From the NCBI RefSeq assembly GCF_025950525.1, contig NZ_JAPDGS010000005.1, positions 182,407-246,406 on the forward strand: 64,000 bases of DNA. Reading direction: 5' to 3'. Both the position numbers and the translations under genes were made by a program. This document shows positions 8,457 through 16,684 of this stretch, in pieces (position 1 is the first letter of the stretch; each line of letters begins with the position of its first letter). The notes beneath the pieces were generated by a model. It was not told the DNA's origin. It saw only the letters and a list, made by a program, of their open reading frames with translations, and did not search any database. This DNA comes from Stagnihabitans lacustris. Lineage in GTDB: Bacteria; Pseudomonadota; Alphaproteobacteria; Rhodobacterales; Rhodobacteraceae.

Positions 8457-9107
8457 ATGACATCACCGCAACCCAAGGCACGCCTGTCCAAGGCCGGGCG
8501 CCGCATGGTGCTGTCGGCCGTGGTTCTGGCCGTGCTGGGCGCCATCGCGCTGGACACGACCGTGGTGCAGACGGGCTCTGATCAGGACACCCGCGTTCAG
8601 GCCTTCAACCCCGATGCTTACGGCGATGGCGCCTTCCCCGATATCCGGACGGCGATCCTGGCCAAGGCGGTGGATATCACGGTTCTGGCGCCGGCGGTTC
8701 TGGCCGATCCCAAGGCTGCGGCGGCGCAATATGGCACGGCATCCACCACGGGGGCGATTTTCGCGGTCAAGTTCACCGCGACGGTCGGCGCTGGCAAATC
8801 CGGCATCTATGGGCTGAGGGTCGCGGGCCTGCCCGCCGACATCAAGCTGCGCATCCAGACCGGCCCCGCGATCAACGACACGGTGTTGCGCGATGCCCCC
8901 GGCACGATCGAATTCGGCGCCTTCAAGAACCAGATCGAGTATCAGGACGCGGGCGCGGCCATCAACCGGGCGATGAAGAAAGTCGTTCTGGACGGGATCG
9001 ACACCGCCAATCTGACCGGCAAAACCATCGAGGTCATCGGCGCCTTTCGCATGGGCGGCAACCCGAAGAACTGGTTCGTGACCCCGGCCGATCTGGTGGT
9101 GAAATGA
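8457..9107 (+). CDS. DUF2291 family membrane-anchored protein leading the transporter operon
   Basis: 216 aa. One N-terminal hydrophobic segment (about residues 17-36) that could be an anchor or uncleaved signal, followed by a soluble domain of the DUF2291 family with GIYGLRVAGLPADIKLRIQ and a C-terminal PADLVV. Start ATG 8457 follows AAGGAGG by 6 bases. Its stop overlaps the ATPase ATG (ATGA). DUF2291 genes commonly sit with ribose-type ABC transporters, but their biochemical role is not established. Periplasm-facing help in substrate delivery is a guess from context. Confidence 0.8.
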   Translation: MTSPQPKARLSKAGRRMVLSAVVLAVLGAIALDTTVVQTGSDQDTRVQAFNPDAYGDGAFPDIRTAILAKAVDITVLAPAVLADPKAAAAQYGTASTTGAIFAVKFTATVGAGKSGIYGLRVAGLPADIKLRIQTGPAINDTVLRDAPGTIEFGAFKNQIEYQDAGAAINRAMKKVVLDGIDTANLTGKTIEVIGAFRMGGNPKNWFVTPADLVVK

Positions 9108-10630
9108 ACGATATCCCCAAGCCCCGGCCCTCGGGCGAAGTTGTGCTGGCGGCGCGCAACGTGGCCAAGACCTATGGCGCGGTCAACGCGCTGAAGGGGG
9201 TGAATTTCGACATCCACCGCGGGCAGGTCACGACGCTTTTTGGCGAGAATGGAGCGGGGAAATCCACGCTGATGAAGATCCTGTCGGGCGTGATCCAGCC
9301 GACCTCGGGGGAAATCCTGCTGGATGGCGCGCCGATCATCTTTGACAACGCGACCCATGCGCGGGCGCGGGGCATCTCGATCATCCATCAGGAACTGAGC
9401 CTGGCGCCGAACCTGTCGGTGCGCGACAACATCTTCATGGGCCGCGAAATCCGCACGCCCCTTGGTGTCGATTTCGCCACCGAAACCGCCCAGGCCCGCG
9501 CGTTGATGCAGGAACTGGAGCAGGACATCGACCCCGCCACCCCGGTCGGCGCCCTGCGGCTGGGCCAACAGCAGATCGTTGAAATCGCACGGGCTTTGTC
9601 GGTCGACAGCCGCATCCTGATCATGGACGAGCCGACCTCGGCGCTGTCGGCCTCCGAGGTCGAGGTGCTGTTCAAGGTGATCCGCGACCTGACCGCCAAG
9701 GGGGTCAGCATTGTCTATATCTCGCATCACCTGGAAGAGGCGTTGCAGATCACGCATCACGCGGTCGTCCTGCGCGATGGCACGATGACGGCCTATGCGC
9801 CGCGCGCCGAAATCGACCTGAACTGGATCGTGCGCAACATGGTGGGCGAGAATTACGACCTGGGCGCGCCGCCGGTGGTAACGTTTGGCCCCACGGCGCT
9901 GACGGTTGAAAGCCTGACATTGCCCGGCGCGGGCTTCAACCTGGTGGACAACCTGTCGCTCACGGTCGCTCAGGGTGAAATCGTCTGCATTTACGGGCTG
10001 ATGGGGGCAGGGCGGACCGAACTGCTGGAGACCATCGCAGGCCGCCTGACCCCGTCCAAGGGCCGCATCCTGCTGCAGGGCCGCGAGATGGGCGGCCTGT
10101 CCATCGCCGAACGCATCGCCGCGGGGCTGGCTTTGGTGCCCGAAGACCGCCAGCGCGATGGCCTGGTGCAGACGATGTCGGTGGGGCAGAACCTGTCGCT
10201 GGCCTCGATCCTGAACTTCACGCGCGGGCTGTTTACCTCGACCCGGGCCGAGGCTGCGATCATCGACAGCTCGATCCGTCAGGTGACGGTCAAGACCTCG
10301 GGTCCCGGGGCGCCCATCGGGTCGCTGTCGGGGGGCAATCAGCAAAAGGTGGTGATCGGCAAGATGCTGGCAACCGGGCCGCGGGTTCTGCTGCTGGACG
10401 AGCCCTCTCGCGGCATCGACATCGGCGCCAAGGCCGAGGTCTTCCGGCTTCTGGCCGAGGGCGCGCGTCAGGGGCTGGCGGTGGTCTATTCGACCTCCGA
10501 GGTCGGTGAGTGCCTGTCGATTGCCCATCGCATCATCGTCATGCGCAAGGGGCGCATCGTGGCCGAATTCGGACCCGAGACGACCAAGGAAGAGATCATG
10601 GCCGCATCTGGCGAAGCCAAGGCCGCGTGA
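9104..10630 (+). CDS. eryE: Sugar (erythritol-type) ABC transporter, duplicated ATPase subunit
   Basis: 508 aa with two nucleotide-binding domains, as in RbsA. NBD1 has Walker A GENGAGKST, the LGQQQ signature and Walker B LIMDEPTSALS. NBD2 has a degenerate P-loop (YGLMGAGRTEL), LSGGNQQ and LLLDEPSRGID. It energises uptake through the 10638 permease on the cytoplasmic face. Assignment to erythritol is by context: it is divergent from eryA and resembles the EryEFG layout of rhizobia. A broader polyol or pentose range is possible. Confidence 0.85.
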   Translation: MNDIPKPRPSGEVVLAARNVAKTYGAVNALKGVNFDIHRGQVTTLFGENGAGKSTLMKILSGVIQPTSGEILLDGAPIIFDNATHARARGISIIHQELSLAPNLSVRDNIFMGREIRTPLGVDFATETAQARALMQELEQDIDPATPVGALRLGQQQIVEIARALSVDSRILIMDEPTSALSASEVEVLFKVIRDLTAKGVSIVYISHHLEEALQITHHAVVLRDGTMTAYAPRAEIDLNWIVRNMVGENYDLGAPPVVTFGPTALTVESLTLPGAGFNLVDNLSLTVAQGEIVCIYGLMGAGRTELLETIAGRLTPSKGRILLQGREMGGLSIAERIAAGLALVPEDRQRDGLVQTMSVGQNLSLASILNFTRGLFTSTRAEAAIIDSSIRQVTVKTSGPGAPIGSLSGGNQQKVVIGKMLATGPRVLLLDEPSRGIDIGAKAEVFRLLAEGARQGLAVVYSTSEVGECLSIAHRIIVMRKGRIVAEFGPETTKEEIMAASGEAKAA

Positions 10631-10637
10631 GGAACAC

Positions 10638-11642
10638 ATGTCGCAAAAATCCCAAATCTCTCTCGGCCGGCTGCTCTTGGAGGCCCGCGCTTTCCTTGCG
10701 CTGATTGTCATCATCGCGGTGTTTTCCTGGCTGTCGCCGAACTACTTCACCGTCTCGAACTTTCTGGTGATGGCAAGCCATGTGGCGATCTATGGCATCC
10801 TGGCCGTGGGGATGCTTTTGGTGATCCTGACCGGGGGGATCGACCTGTCGGTGGGATCGGTCCTGGCGTTTTGCGGCGTCATGGCGGGCGCCATGATGCA
10901 GGGGATCGAACTGGGCGCGCAGGTCTTTTACCTGCCGGTCTGGGGCGTCGTGGTGCTGACTTTGGCCATCGGAGGCCTGATCGGCGCGGTCAATGGCATC
11001 CTTGTGGCGTTTTTCCGGGTCCCGGCCTTTGTCGCCACCCTGGGCGTCATGTATGTGGCCCGCGGCCTTGGCCTGTTGCAGACCAACGGCCTGACCTACA
11101 ACAACCTGGCGGGCAAGGCAGAGCTTGGGAACACCGGTTTCGACTGGCTGGGGTTCAACCGGATCGAGGGCGTGCCGATCTCCGTCATCGTTCTGGTGAT
11201 CCTGGCCGTGATCTTTGCCGTGACGCTGGCGCGGTCGGCCTTTGGCCGCTGGCTTTATGCGACAGGCGGCAATGCGCGGGCGGCGGACCTTTCGGGCGTG
11301 CCGGTGAATTTCGTGCTGCTGGCGGTCTATACGCTGTCGGGGGTTCTGGCGGCGGTGGCGGGGCTGGTCTTGTCGTCGCAGCTGACCTCGGCCGGACCCA
11401 CGGCGGGCTCCACCTATGAGCTGACCGCGATTGCCGCCGTCGTCGTGGGGGGCGCGGCGCTCTCGGGCGGGCGTGGCACGGTGCAGGGCACGATGCTGGG
11501 CGCCTTTGTCATCGGCTTTTTGGCCGACGGCTTGGTCATCGTCGGCGTCTCGCCCTATTGGCAAACGGTTTTCACGGGGGCCGTCATTGTGCTTGCCGTG
11601 CTTTTGAATTCGCTGGGCAATGGCCCGGCGCGTGGGCGCTGA
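10638..11642 (+). CDS. eryF: Sugar (erythritol-type) ABC transporter permease
   Basis: 334 aa, RbsC/BPD_transp_2 type. It has many hydrophobic spans and the conserved cytoplasmic loop motif of ribose-type permeases (GVPVNFVLLAVYTLSG ... ELTAIAAVVVGGAALSGGRG). ATG 10638 lies 7 bases after the ATPase stop with a GAGGA site. The frame is open earlier, but the upstream part overlaps the ATPase and is not homologous. It forms the membrane channel of the transporter, and one permease gene implies a homodimer. Confidence 0.87.
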   Translation: MSQKSQISLGRLLLEARAFLALIVIIAVFSWLSPNYFTVSNFLVMASHVAIYGILAVGMLLVILTGGIDLSVGSVLAFCGVMAGAMMQGIELGAQVFYLPVWGVVVLTLAIGGLIGAVNGILVAFFRVPAFVATLGVMYVARGLGLLQTNGLTYNNLAGKAELGNTGFDWLGFNRIEGVPISVIVLVILAVIFAVTLARSAFGRWLYATGGNARAADLSGVPVNFVLLAVYTLSGVLAAVAGLVLSSQLTSAGPTAGSTYELTAIAAVVVGGAALSGGRGTVQGTMLGAFVIGFLADGLVIVGVSPYWQTVFTGAVIVLAVLLNSLGNGPARGR

Positions 11643-11687
11643 CCCCGCCCGACTACCCAAAGGTTCAACATCCAACGGAGGAATACC

Positions 11688-12632
11688 ATGTTGAAGACCA
11701 CGAAACTCCTGCTGGCGGCAGCCGCCACTTCGGCGCTGATGGCGGGCTCTGCCTGGGCCGAGGGCCTGATTTCGATCATCATCACCGACCCGGCCAACCC
11801 CTATTGGCTGACCGAGGGCAATGTGGCCGAAGCGACCGCCAAGTCGCTGGGCTATGAGGCGAATGTGGCCGCCCACAAGGGGGACACCAACGTCGAATCC
11901 ACCCTGATCGACACCGCCATCACCAACAAGTCGGTCGCCATCATCCTGGACCCGGCGAACGCTGACGGCTCCATCGGTGCGGTCAAAAAGGCTGTCGATG
12001 CGGGCATCCCGGTGTTTCTGGTGAACGCCGAAATCAACCAGGAGGGGCTGGCCAAGGCGCAGCTCGTGTCCAACAACGCCCAAGGTGCGGCTTTGGGCGC
12101 CGAGGCCTGGGTGGCCGCGATGGGCGAGAAGGGGTCCTATGTGGAACTCTTCGGCAACCCGGCTGACAACAACGCCGCGACGCGGTCGAACGGCTATACC
12201 ACCGTCATCGGCCAATACCCCGACCTGGTGCAGGCCGGCAAGGAAGTCGGCAACTGGGACCGCACGCAGGGCTATCAGAAGATGCAATCCCTGCTGCAGG
12301 CCAACCCGGACGTGACCGGCGTGATCTCGGGCAATGACGAGATGGCTTTGGGCGCGATTGCCGCGCTGAAAGAGGCGGGCAAGCTGGCTGGCGTGAAGGT
12401 CGGCGGCTTTGACGGCTCGCCCGATGCGGTGGCCGCTGTGGCCGCTGGCGAGATGGAATACACCGTCCTGCAGCCCGTCGCGGTCTTTGCCGCCGAGGCC
12501 GTCAAGCAGGCCGACAATTTCATCAAGACCGGCGCCACCGGGGCCGCGACCGAAAAGCAGCTGTTCGATTGCGCGCTGATCACCAAGGACAATGTGGGCA
12601 AATACTCCGCCCCCTTCACCCTGTCCGAATAA
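11688..12632 (+). CDS. eryG: Sugar (erythritol-type) ABC transporter periplasmic binding protein
   Basis: 314 aa. A clear signal peptide ends near residue 24 (SALMAGSAWA), and the mature protein starts EGLISIIITDPANPYW, the RbsB-like fold that binds sugars in a two-domain cleft. GVISGNDEMALGAIAAL is the typical hinge-side motif. A strong GGAGGA precedes the ATG. A terminator follows at 12678, so this ends the operon. The ligand is inferred to be erythritol or a related polyol. Confidence 0.87.
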   Translation: MLKTTKLLLAAAATSALMAGSAWAEGLISIIITDPANPYWLTEGNVAEATAKSLGYEANVAAHKGDTNVESTLIDTAITNKSVAIILDPANADGSIGAVKKAVDAGIPVFLVNAEINQEGLAKAQLVSNNAQGAALGAEAWVAAMGEKGSYVELFGNPADNNAATRSNGYTTVIGQYPDLVQAGKEVGNWDRTQGYQKMQSLLQANPDVTGVISGNDEMALGAIAALKEAGKLAGVKVGGFDGSPDAVAAVAAGEMEYTVLQPVAVFAAEAVKQADNFIKTGATGAATEKQLFDCALITKDNVGKYSAPFTLSE

Positions 12633-12677
12633 GCGCCTCTGCTCCCGGGTTTCTCCTGCCCGGGGGCGGGTCTGCCA

Positions 12678-12711
12678 AGAGGGGGTGCCGCTCCCGCGCC
12701 CCCTCTTGTCA
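12678..12711 (+). terminator. Terminator after the transporter operon
   Basis: An 11-bp stem (AGAGGGGGTGC pairing with GCGCCCCCTCT, one G-T wobble) is followed by TTGTCATTT. It lies 45 bases after the eryG stop and before the next gene's ribosome-binding site. It probably limits read-through into the DeoR-type regulator gene. Confidence 0.6.
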
Positions 12712-12759
12712 TTTCTGCGCGCCCCAAGCCATGATCCCAGGGGCAAACCGGGGAAGAGA

Positions 12760-13584
12760 ATGAACGATATCAGGGCCGATGACCTTTCCGCCGACAGCCG
12801 CTCGGCCCGCCAACAGGCGCGGCGGCAGCTGATGGCCGAAGCCGTGGTGGCCGAAGGCTCGATGCGGATCGAGGACCTGGTGGAGCGGTTCGGGATTTCC
12901 CTGATGACCGCGCATCGCGACCTGGACGAGCTGGTCTCACGGGGGGTTCTGCGCAAGTCGCGGGGGATTGTGTCGGCAGCACCCACCAGTCTGATCGAGG
13001 CCTCGGATGTCTACCGATCGACCCGACAGGCGGCTGAAAAGCGCATGATCGCCGCCCATGCCGCGCAATATGTGGAACCGGGGCAGGCGGTGTTTTTCGA
13101 CGACAGCACGACAGTCCTGCAGATGGTGCCCTGGTTGCCCGCGCGGGTGCCCTTGACCGCGATCACCAACAGTTTGATCCTGATGGGAGAGCTGAAGGCC
13201 ATCACCGATGTGACGATCCTGGGGCTGGGCGGTCAGTTCCACAATTGGTGCAACGCTTTCATGGGGCCGATGACCACCGCCGAAATCCGCCGCCTGCGCG
13301 CCGACCGGGTGTTTTTGTCGATGTCGGCGATTGCCGATGACATGGTGTTCCACCAAAGCCCGGAAATGGCCGAGACCAAGCGCGCGATGTTCGACAGCGC
13401 CGCGATGCGGATCTTGCTGGCGGATCATTCGAAATTCGACCGCCGGGCGCTTTATTCGATGGGGTCTTTGCGCGAATTCGACCTGGTCATCGTGGATGAC
13501 GGCCTGCCCGCCGCCCGCGTCGAAGAGATGCGCGCCCGCGGCATCAAGGTCGAAGTCGCCCGCAGCCCGAAAGCCGCATCCTGA
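12760..13584 (+). CDS. DeoR-family transcriptional regulator
   Basis: 274 aa. N-terminal winged helix-turn-helix (about residues 20-70; IEDLVERFGISLMTAHRDLDEL, shown here in outline) and a C-terminal DeoR sensor domain with FFDDSTTV and LLADHSKFDRRALY, which binds sugar phosphates in this family. ATG 12760 follows GGGAAGAG. It leads a likely operon with the FGGY kinase (63 bases later) and the GlpD-like dehydrogenase, so it probably controls that polyol cassette and perhaps the upstream transporter. Confidence 0.8.
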   Translation: MNDIRADDLSADSRSARQQARRQLMAEAVVAEGSMRIEDLVERFGISLMTAHRDLDELVSRGVLRKSRGIVSAAPTSLIEASDVYRSTRQAAEKRMIAAHAAQYVEPGQAVFFDDSTTVLQMVPWLPARVPLTAITNSLILMGELKAITDVTILGLGGQFHNWCNAFMGPMTTAEIRRLRADRVFLSMSAIADDMVFHQSPEMAETKRAMFDSAAMRILLADHSKFDRRALYSMGSLREFDLVIVDDGLPAARVEEMRARGIKVEVARSPKAAS

Positions 13585-13647
13585 ACCCGCACTCTGAACC
13601 CGGGGTGTACCCCGGGCTACGCAGACCCAAGAGAGCCCTGTAATCCC

Positions 13648-15111
13648 ATGCCCCTTCTCATCGGCATCGACTGCGGATTGACCGTCACCAAGGCCGTGGT
13701 TTTCGATGACCGGGGCAGGGTGCTGGCCGTGGCGCGCAGGCCCTCGCAGCAGTTGAAACCGCAGGCCCGCCATGTGGAACGCGACATGGACCAGCTTTGG
13801 GTGGCCTGCGCGGGCGCGCTCTCCGAGGCCTTGGCGGCCTCTGGCCACCCGGCCTCGGAGGTGGCGGCTGTGGCCGCCACGGCCCATGGCGACGGGGTCT
13901 ATCTTCTGGACAGCGCGGGGCGCCCCAATGGTCCGGGCATCCTGTCGCTGGACAGCCGCGCCGTAGAGGTGGTCGAGGCCTGGGAGGCCGACGGCACCGC
14001 GGACGCGGCTTTGCGCCTGACGGGGCAGACGCCGCATCCCTCGGCTCCTTCCGCGCTTTTGGCCTGGATCGCGCGACATCAGCCCGAGCGTCTGGCGCGC
14101 ACCGCCCATGTCCTGGCCTGCAAGGACTGGCTGACCTTTTGCCTGACCGGCCATATCGGCACCGACCGGACCGAGGCTTCGACCTCTTTCACCGAGGTGA
14201 AGTCTGGCCGCTATCATCCTGATATCCTGCCGCTTTTCGGCCTGTCGCTGACCCTGCCGCAGGTTGCCCCGTGCCAGGCCGTCGTGGGCCATGTCACGCC
14301 CATGGCCGCCCGTCTGACCGGCCTTTTGCCCGGCACGCCGGTGGTGGCCGGGCTGCATGACGTCACGGCAAGCGCGCTTGGCATCGGCGGACACGCCCCG
14401 GGCGTGGTGGCCGTCGTCGCCGGCACCTATTCGATCAACGAGACCGTGACCGCGACCCCCGTCACCGACCGCCGCTGGTTCACCCGCAATGCGATCCGCG
14501 AGGGCGAGTGGCATCCGATGGCGATTTCCCCCGCCTCAGCCGCCAATTACGATTGGTTCCTGGATCATTTCACCACGCGCGGCCCGGATATCCATACCCA
14601 ACTGGCGCCAGAGATTGCCGCCGCCATGGCCCGGCCCTCGGGCGCGTTCTTTCACCCCTATCTTTACGGCTCGCCGCACCGGGGGCGCGCCTCGGCCGGG
14701 TTCTTTGGCCTGCATGGCTGGCACGACCGCGGCGACCTCTTGCGTGCCGTGCTGGAGGGCATCGCCTTCAACCACCGCCTGCATGTCGATGCCCTGCGCG
14801 AGGCCTTTCCGGCGCGGGACATCCGCCTGACCGGGGGGATTTCGCGCAATCCGACCTTTGCGCAGCTGTTTGCCGATGCCCTGGGCCTGCCCGTCACCGT
14901 GACCGAAACCGAAGAGCCCGCCGCTTGGGGCGCGGCCCTGTGCGCGGGCGCAGGCGCTGGCCTTTGGCCCACGCCCTTTGACGACCCGCGCGACCTTCAG
15001 TCCCGCGTTTATGCCCCCGAGCAGGACCTGACGCGCCGCTATCACCTGCATTGCGACCTTGCCGCGGCCATGGCGCCGCTTTGGCCCCGGCTGGAGGCCG
15101 AAGATGTCTGA
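13648..15111 (+). CDS. FGGY-family carbohydrate kinase (second in window)
   Basis: 487 aa. Phosphate loop GIDCGLTVTKAVVFD, substrate-side LDSRAVEVVEAW and adenosine-side RLTGGISRNPTFAQL are intact, so an active kinase is expected. It is only distantly like EryA (6389-7927) and is closer in style to LyxK-type ketose/polyol kinases. It overlaps the GlpD-like gene by 8 bases (ATG 15104, stop 15111), giving a kinase plus polyol-phosphate dehydrogenase pair that mirrors eryA-eryB. Substrate unknown: another tetritol or pentitol is a reasonable candidate. Confidence 0.8.
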   Translation: MPLLIGIDCGLTVTKAVVFDDRGRVLAVARRPSQQLKPQARHVERDMDQLWVACAGALSEALAASGHPASEVAAVAATAHGDGVYLLDSAGRPNGPGILSLDSRAVEVVEAWEADGTADAALRLTGQTPHPSAPSALLAWIARHQPERLARTAHVLACKDWLTFCLTGHIGTDRTEASTSFTEVKSGRYHPDILPLFGLSLTLPQVAPCQAVVGHVTPMAARLTGLLPGTPVVAGLHDVTASALGIGGHAPGVVAVVAGTYSINETVTATPVTDRRWFTRNAIREGEWHPMAISPASAANYDWFLDHFTTRGPDIHTQLAPEIAAAMARPSGAFFHPYLYGSPHRGRASAGFFGLHGWHDRGDLLRAVLEGIAFNHRLHVDALREAFPARDIRLTGGISRNPTFAQLFADALGLPVTVTETEEPAAWGAALCAGAGAGLWPTPFDDPRDLQSRVYAPEQDLTRRYHLHCDLAAAMAPLWPRLEAEDV

Positions 15112-16684
15112 ACCCTTTGACGTGGTGATCATCGGCGCGGGCGTGAACGGCGCCGGGCTCTTTCGGGACCTGTGCGAACAGGGGGTGAAATGCCTGATCC
15201 TGGACAAGGGGGACTGGGGCTCGGGGACCTCTGCGGCGCCGTCGCGCCTGATCCATGGCGGGATCAAATACCTGGAGACCGGCGAATTCCGTCTGGTCGC
15301 GCAATCGACGCTGGAACGCAACCTGCTGTTGAAGAACGCGCCCCATGCGGTGCTGCCGCTGCCGACCGTCATCCCGATCTTCAGTTGGTTCAAGGGGATA
15401 GGCGCCGCCTTGCGCACGCTGGCCGGGTCCACAACCGCCCCCCGCGAACGCGGCGCGGTGCTGATGAAGATCGGCCTGGCGCTTTACGACCTTTATGGGG
15501 CGCGCGAACGTGTCATGCCGCGCCATCAGATGTGGAGCCGGGCGCGCTCTTTGCGCGAACTGCCCCTGACGCCGCGCATCAAGGCCGCGGGGCTCTATTA
15601 CGACGCCCGCATCGCCATGCCCGAACGCCTGGTCTGGGAGCTGATTTCGGACGGGTTGCGCGCCAATCCGACCTCACGCGCGGTCAGCCATGCGACATTC
15701 ACCCATCAGGGCGCGACCCTGACCGTCACGAACGAGGACGCCACCCTGACCGCCGCGCCGCTCTTGGTGGTGAACGCCGCAGGCCCCTGGATCGACCGGG
15801 TCAATGCGTCCCTGGGGATCGAAGGCCGGCTGATCGGCGGCACCAAGGGCGCGCATATCCTGTTGGATGCGCCCGACCTTGTGGCGGCGCTGAAGGGTCG
15901 CATGGTCTATTTCGAGGCCGACGACGGGCGGATTTGTCTGGTTTATGAACACCTTGGCCGGGCGATGGTCGGATCGACCGATCTGCGCGCCGATGACCCC
16001 GATACCCTGGTCGTCAGCGACGAGGAACAGGCCTATCTGATCGGCGCGGTCCGGGCGCTTTTCCCGGGCGTGGCGCTTGGCCCCGTGGTCCATGCCTATT
16101 CCGGCCTGCGCCCCTTGCCCTATACGGCGGGTAAGGCGGCGGGGCTGATCTCCCGCGATCACTCGGCGCCCTGGACGGAACCGGCTCCGGGGCGGCCCTG
16201 GCCGGTGATCTCGCTGGTGGGGGGCAAATGGACGACCTTTCGCGGCTTTGCCGAAGAGGTGGCGGATGTTCTGCTGTCGCGTCTGGGCCTGACGCGCCTT
16301 GTGTCGACCCGGGGTCTTCCGATTGGCGGTGGTCGCGATTTCCCGCGTGATATCAGCGCTTTGCCGACCGAAGTTCAGGCATTGGTTCAACGCTATGGTT
16401 CGACCGGTTTGCAGGTCCCCACGGGCGGTATCCCCCTGACCGATGCGCCCGATTTCACCGAAAGCGAGCTGGCCTGGATCGTGCGGAACGAACGCGTCCT
16501 GCGGCTGGAGGACCTGGTGTTGCGCCGCACGCCCTTGGCCATCACCGGCCGGTTGACCCTGCCGATGCTGGACCATTTGGCGCAGATCGCGGGCGCGGTG
16601 CGGGGGTGGAGCCCCGAGCGTCAGGCCGCAGAGGTCGCGGCGGTGAAGGACACCCTCACCCGCCGCCACCGCTGGAGGTTCTAG
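15104..16684 (+). CDS. GlpD-family FAD-dependent polyol/glycerol phosphate dehydrogenase
   Basis: 526 aa. FAD motif IIGAGVNGAGLFRDL, SRLIHGGIKYLETGEFRL, and C-terminal LVGGKWTTFRGFAEEV. It is longer than EryB and carries an extra segment after residue 100 (IFSWFKGIGAALRTLAG), typical of a different GlpD subgroup. It is translationally coupled to the preceding kinase by an 8-base overlap. It could be a glycerol 3-phosphate dehydrogenase or could oxidise the phosphate made by the 13648 kinase. Its stop shares the palindrome CTAG with the stop of the gene on the other strand. Confidence 0.82.
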   Translation: MSEPFDVVIIGAGVNGAGLFRDLCEQGVKCLILDKGDWGSGTSAAPSRLIHGGIKYLETGEFRLVAQSTLERNLLLKNAPHAVLPLPTVIPIFSWFKGIGAALRTLAGSTTAPRERGAVLMKIGLALYDLYGARERVMPRHQMWSRARSLRELPLTPRIKAAGLYYDARIAMPERLVWELISDGLRANPTSRAVSHATFTHQGATLTVTNEDATLTAAPLLVVNAAGPWIDRVNASLGIEGRLIGGTKGAHILLDAPDLVAALKGRMVYFEADDGRICLVYEHLGRAMVGSTDLRADDPDTLVVSDEEQAYLIGAVRALFPGVALGPVVHAYSGLRPLPYTAGKAAGLISRDHSAPWTEPAPGRPWPVISLVGGKWTTFRGFAEEVADVLLSRLGLTRLVSTRGLPIGGGRDFPRDISALPTEVQALVQRYGSTGLQVPTGGIPLTDAPDFTESELAWIVRNERVLRLEDLVLRRTPLAITGRLTLPMLDHLAQIAGAVRGWSPERQAAEVAAVKDTLTRRHRWRF

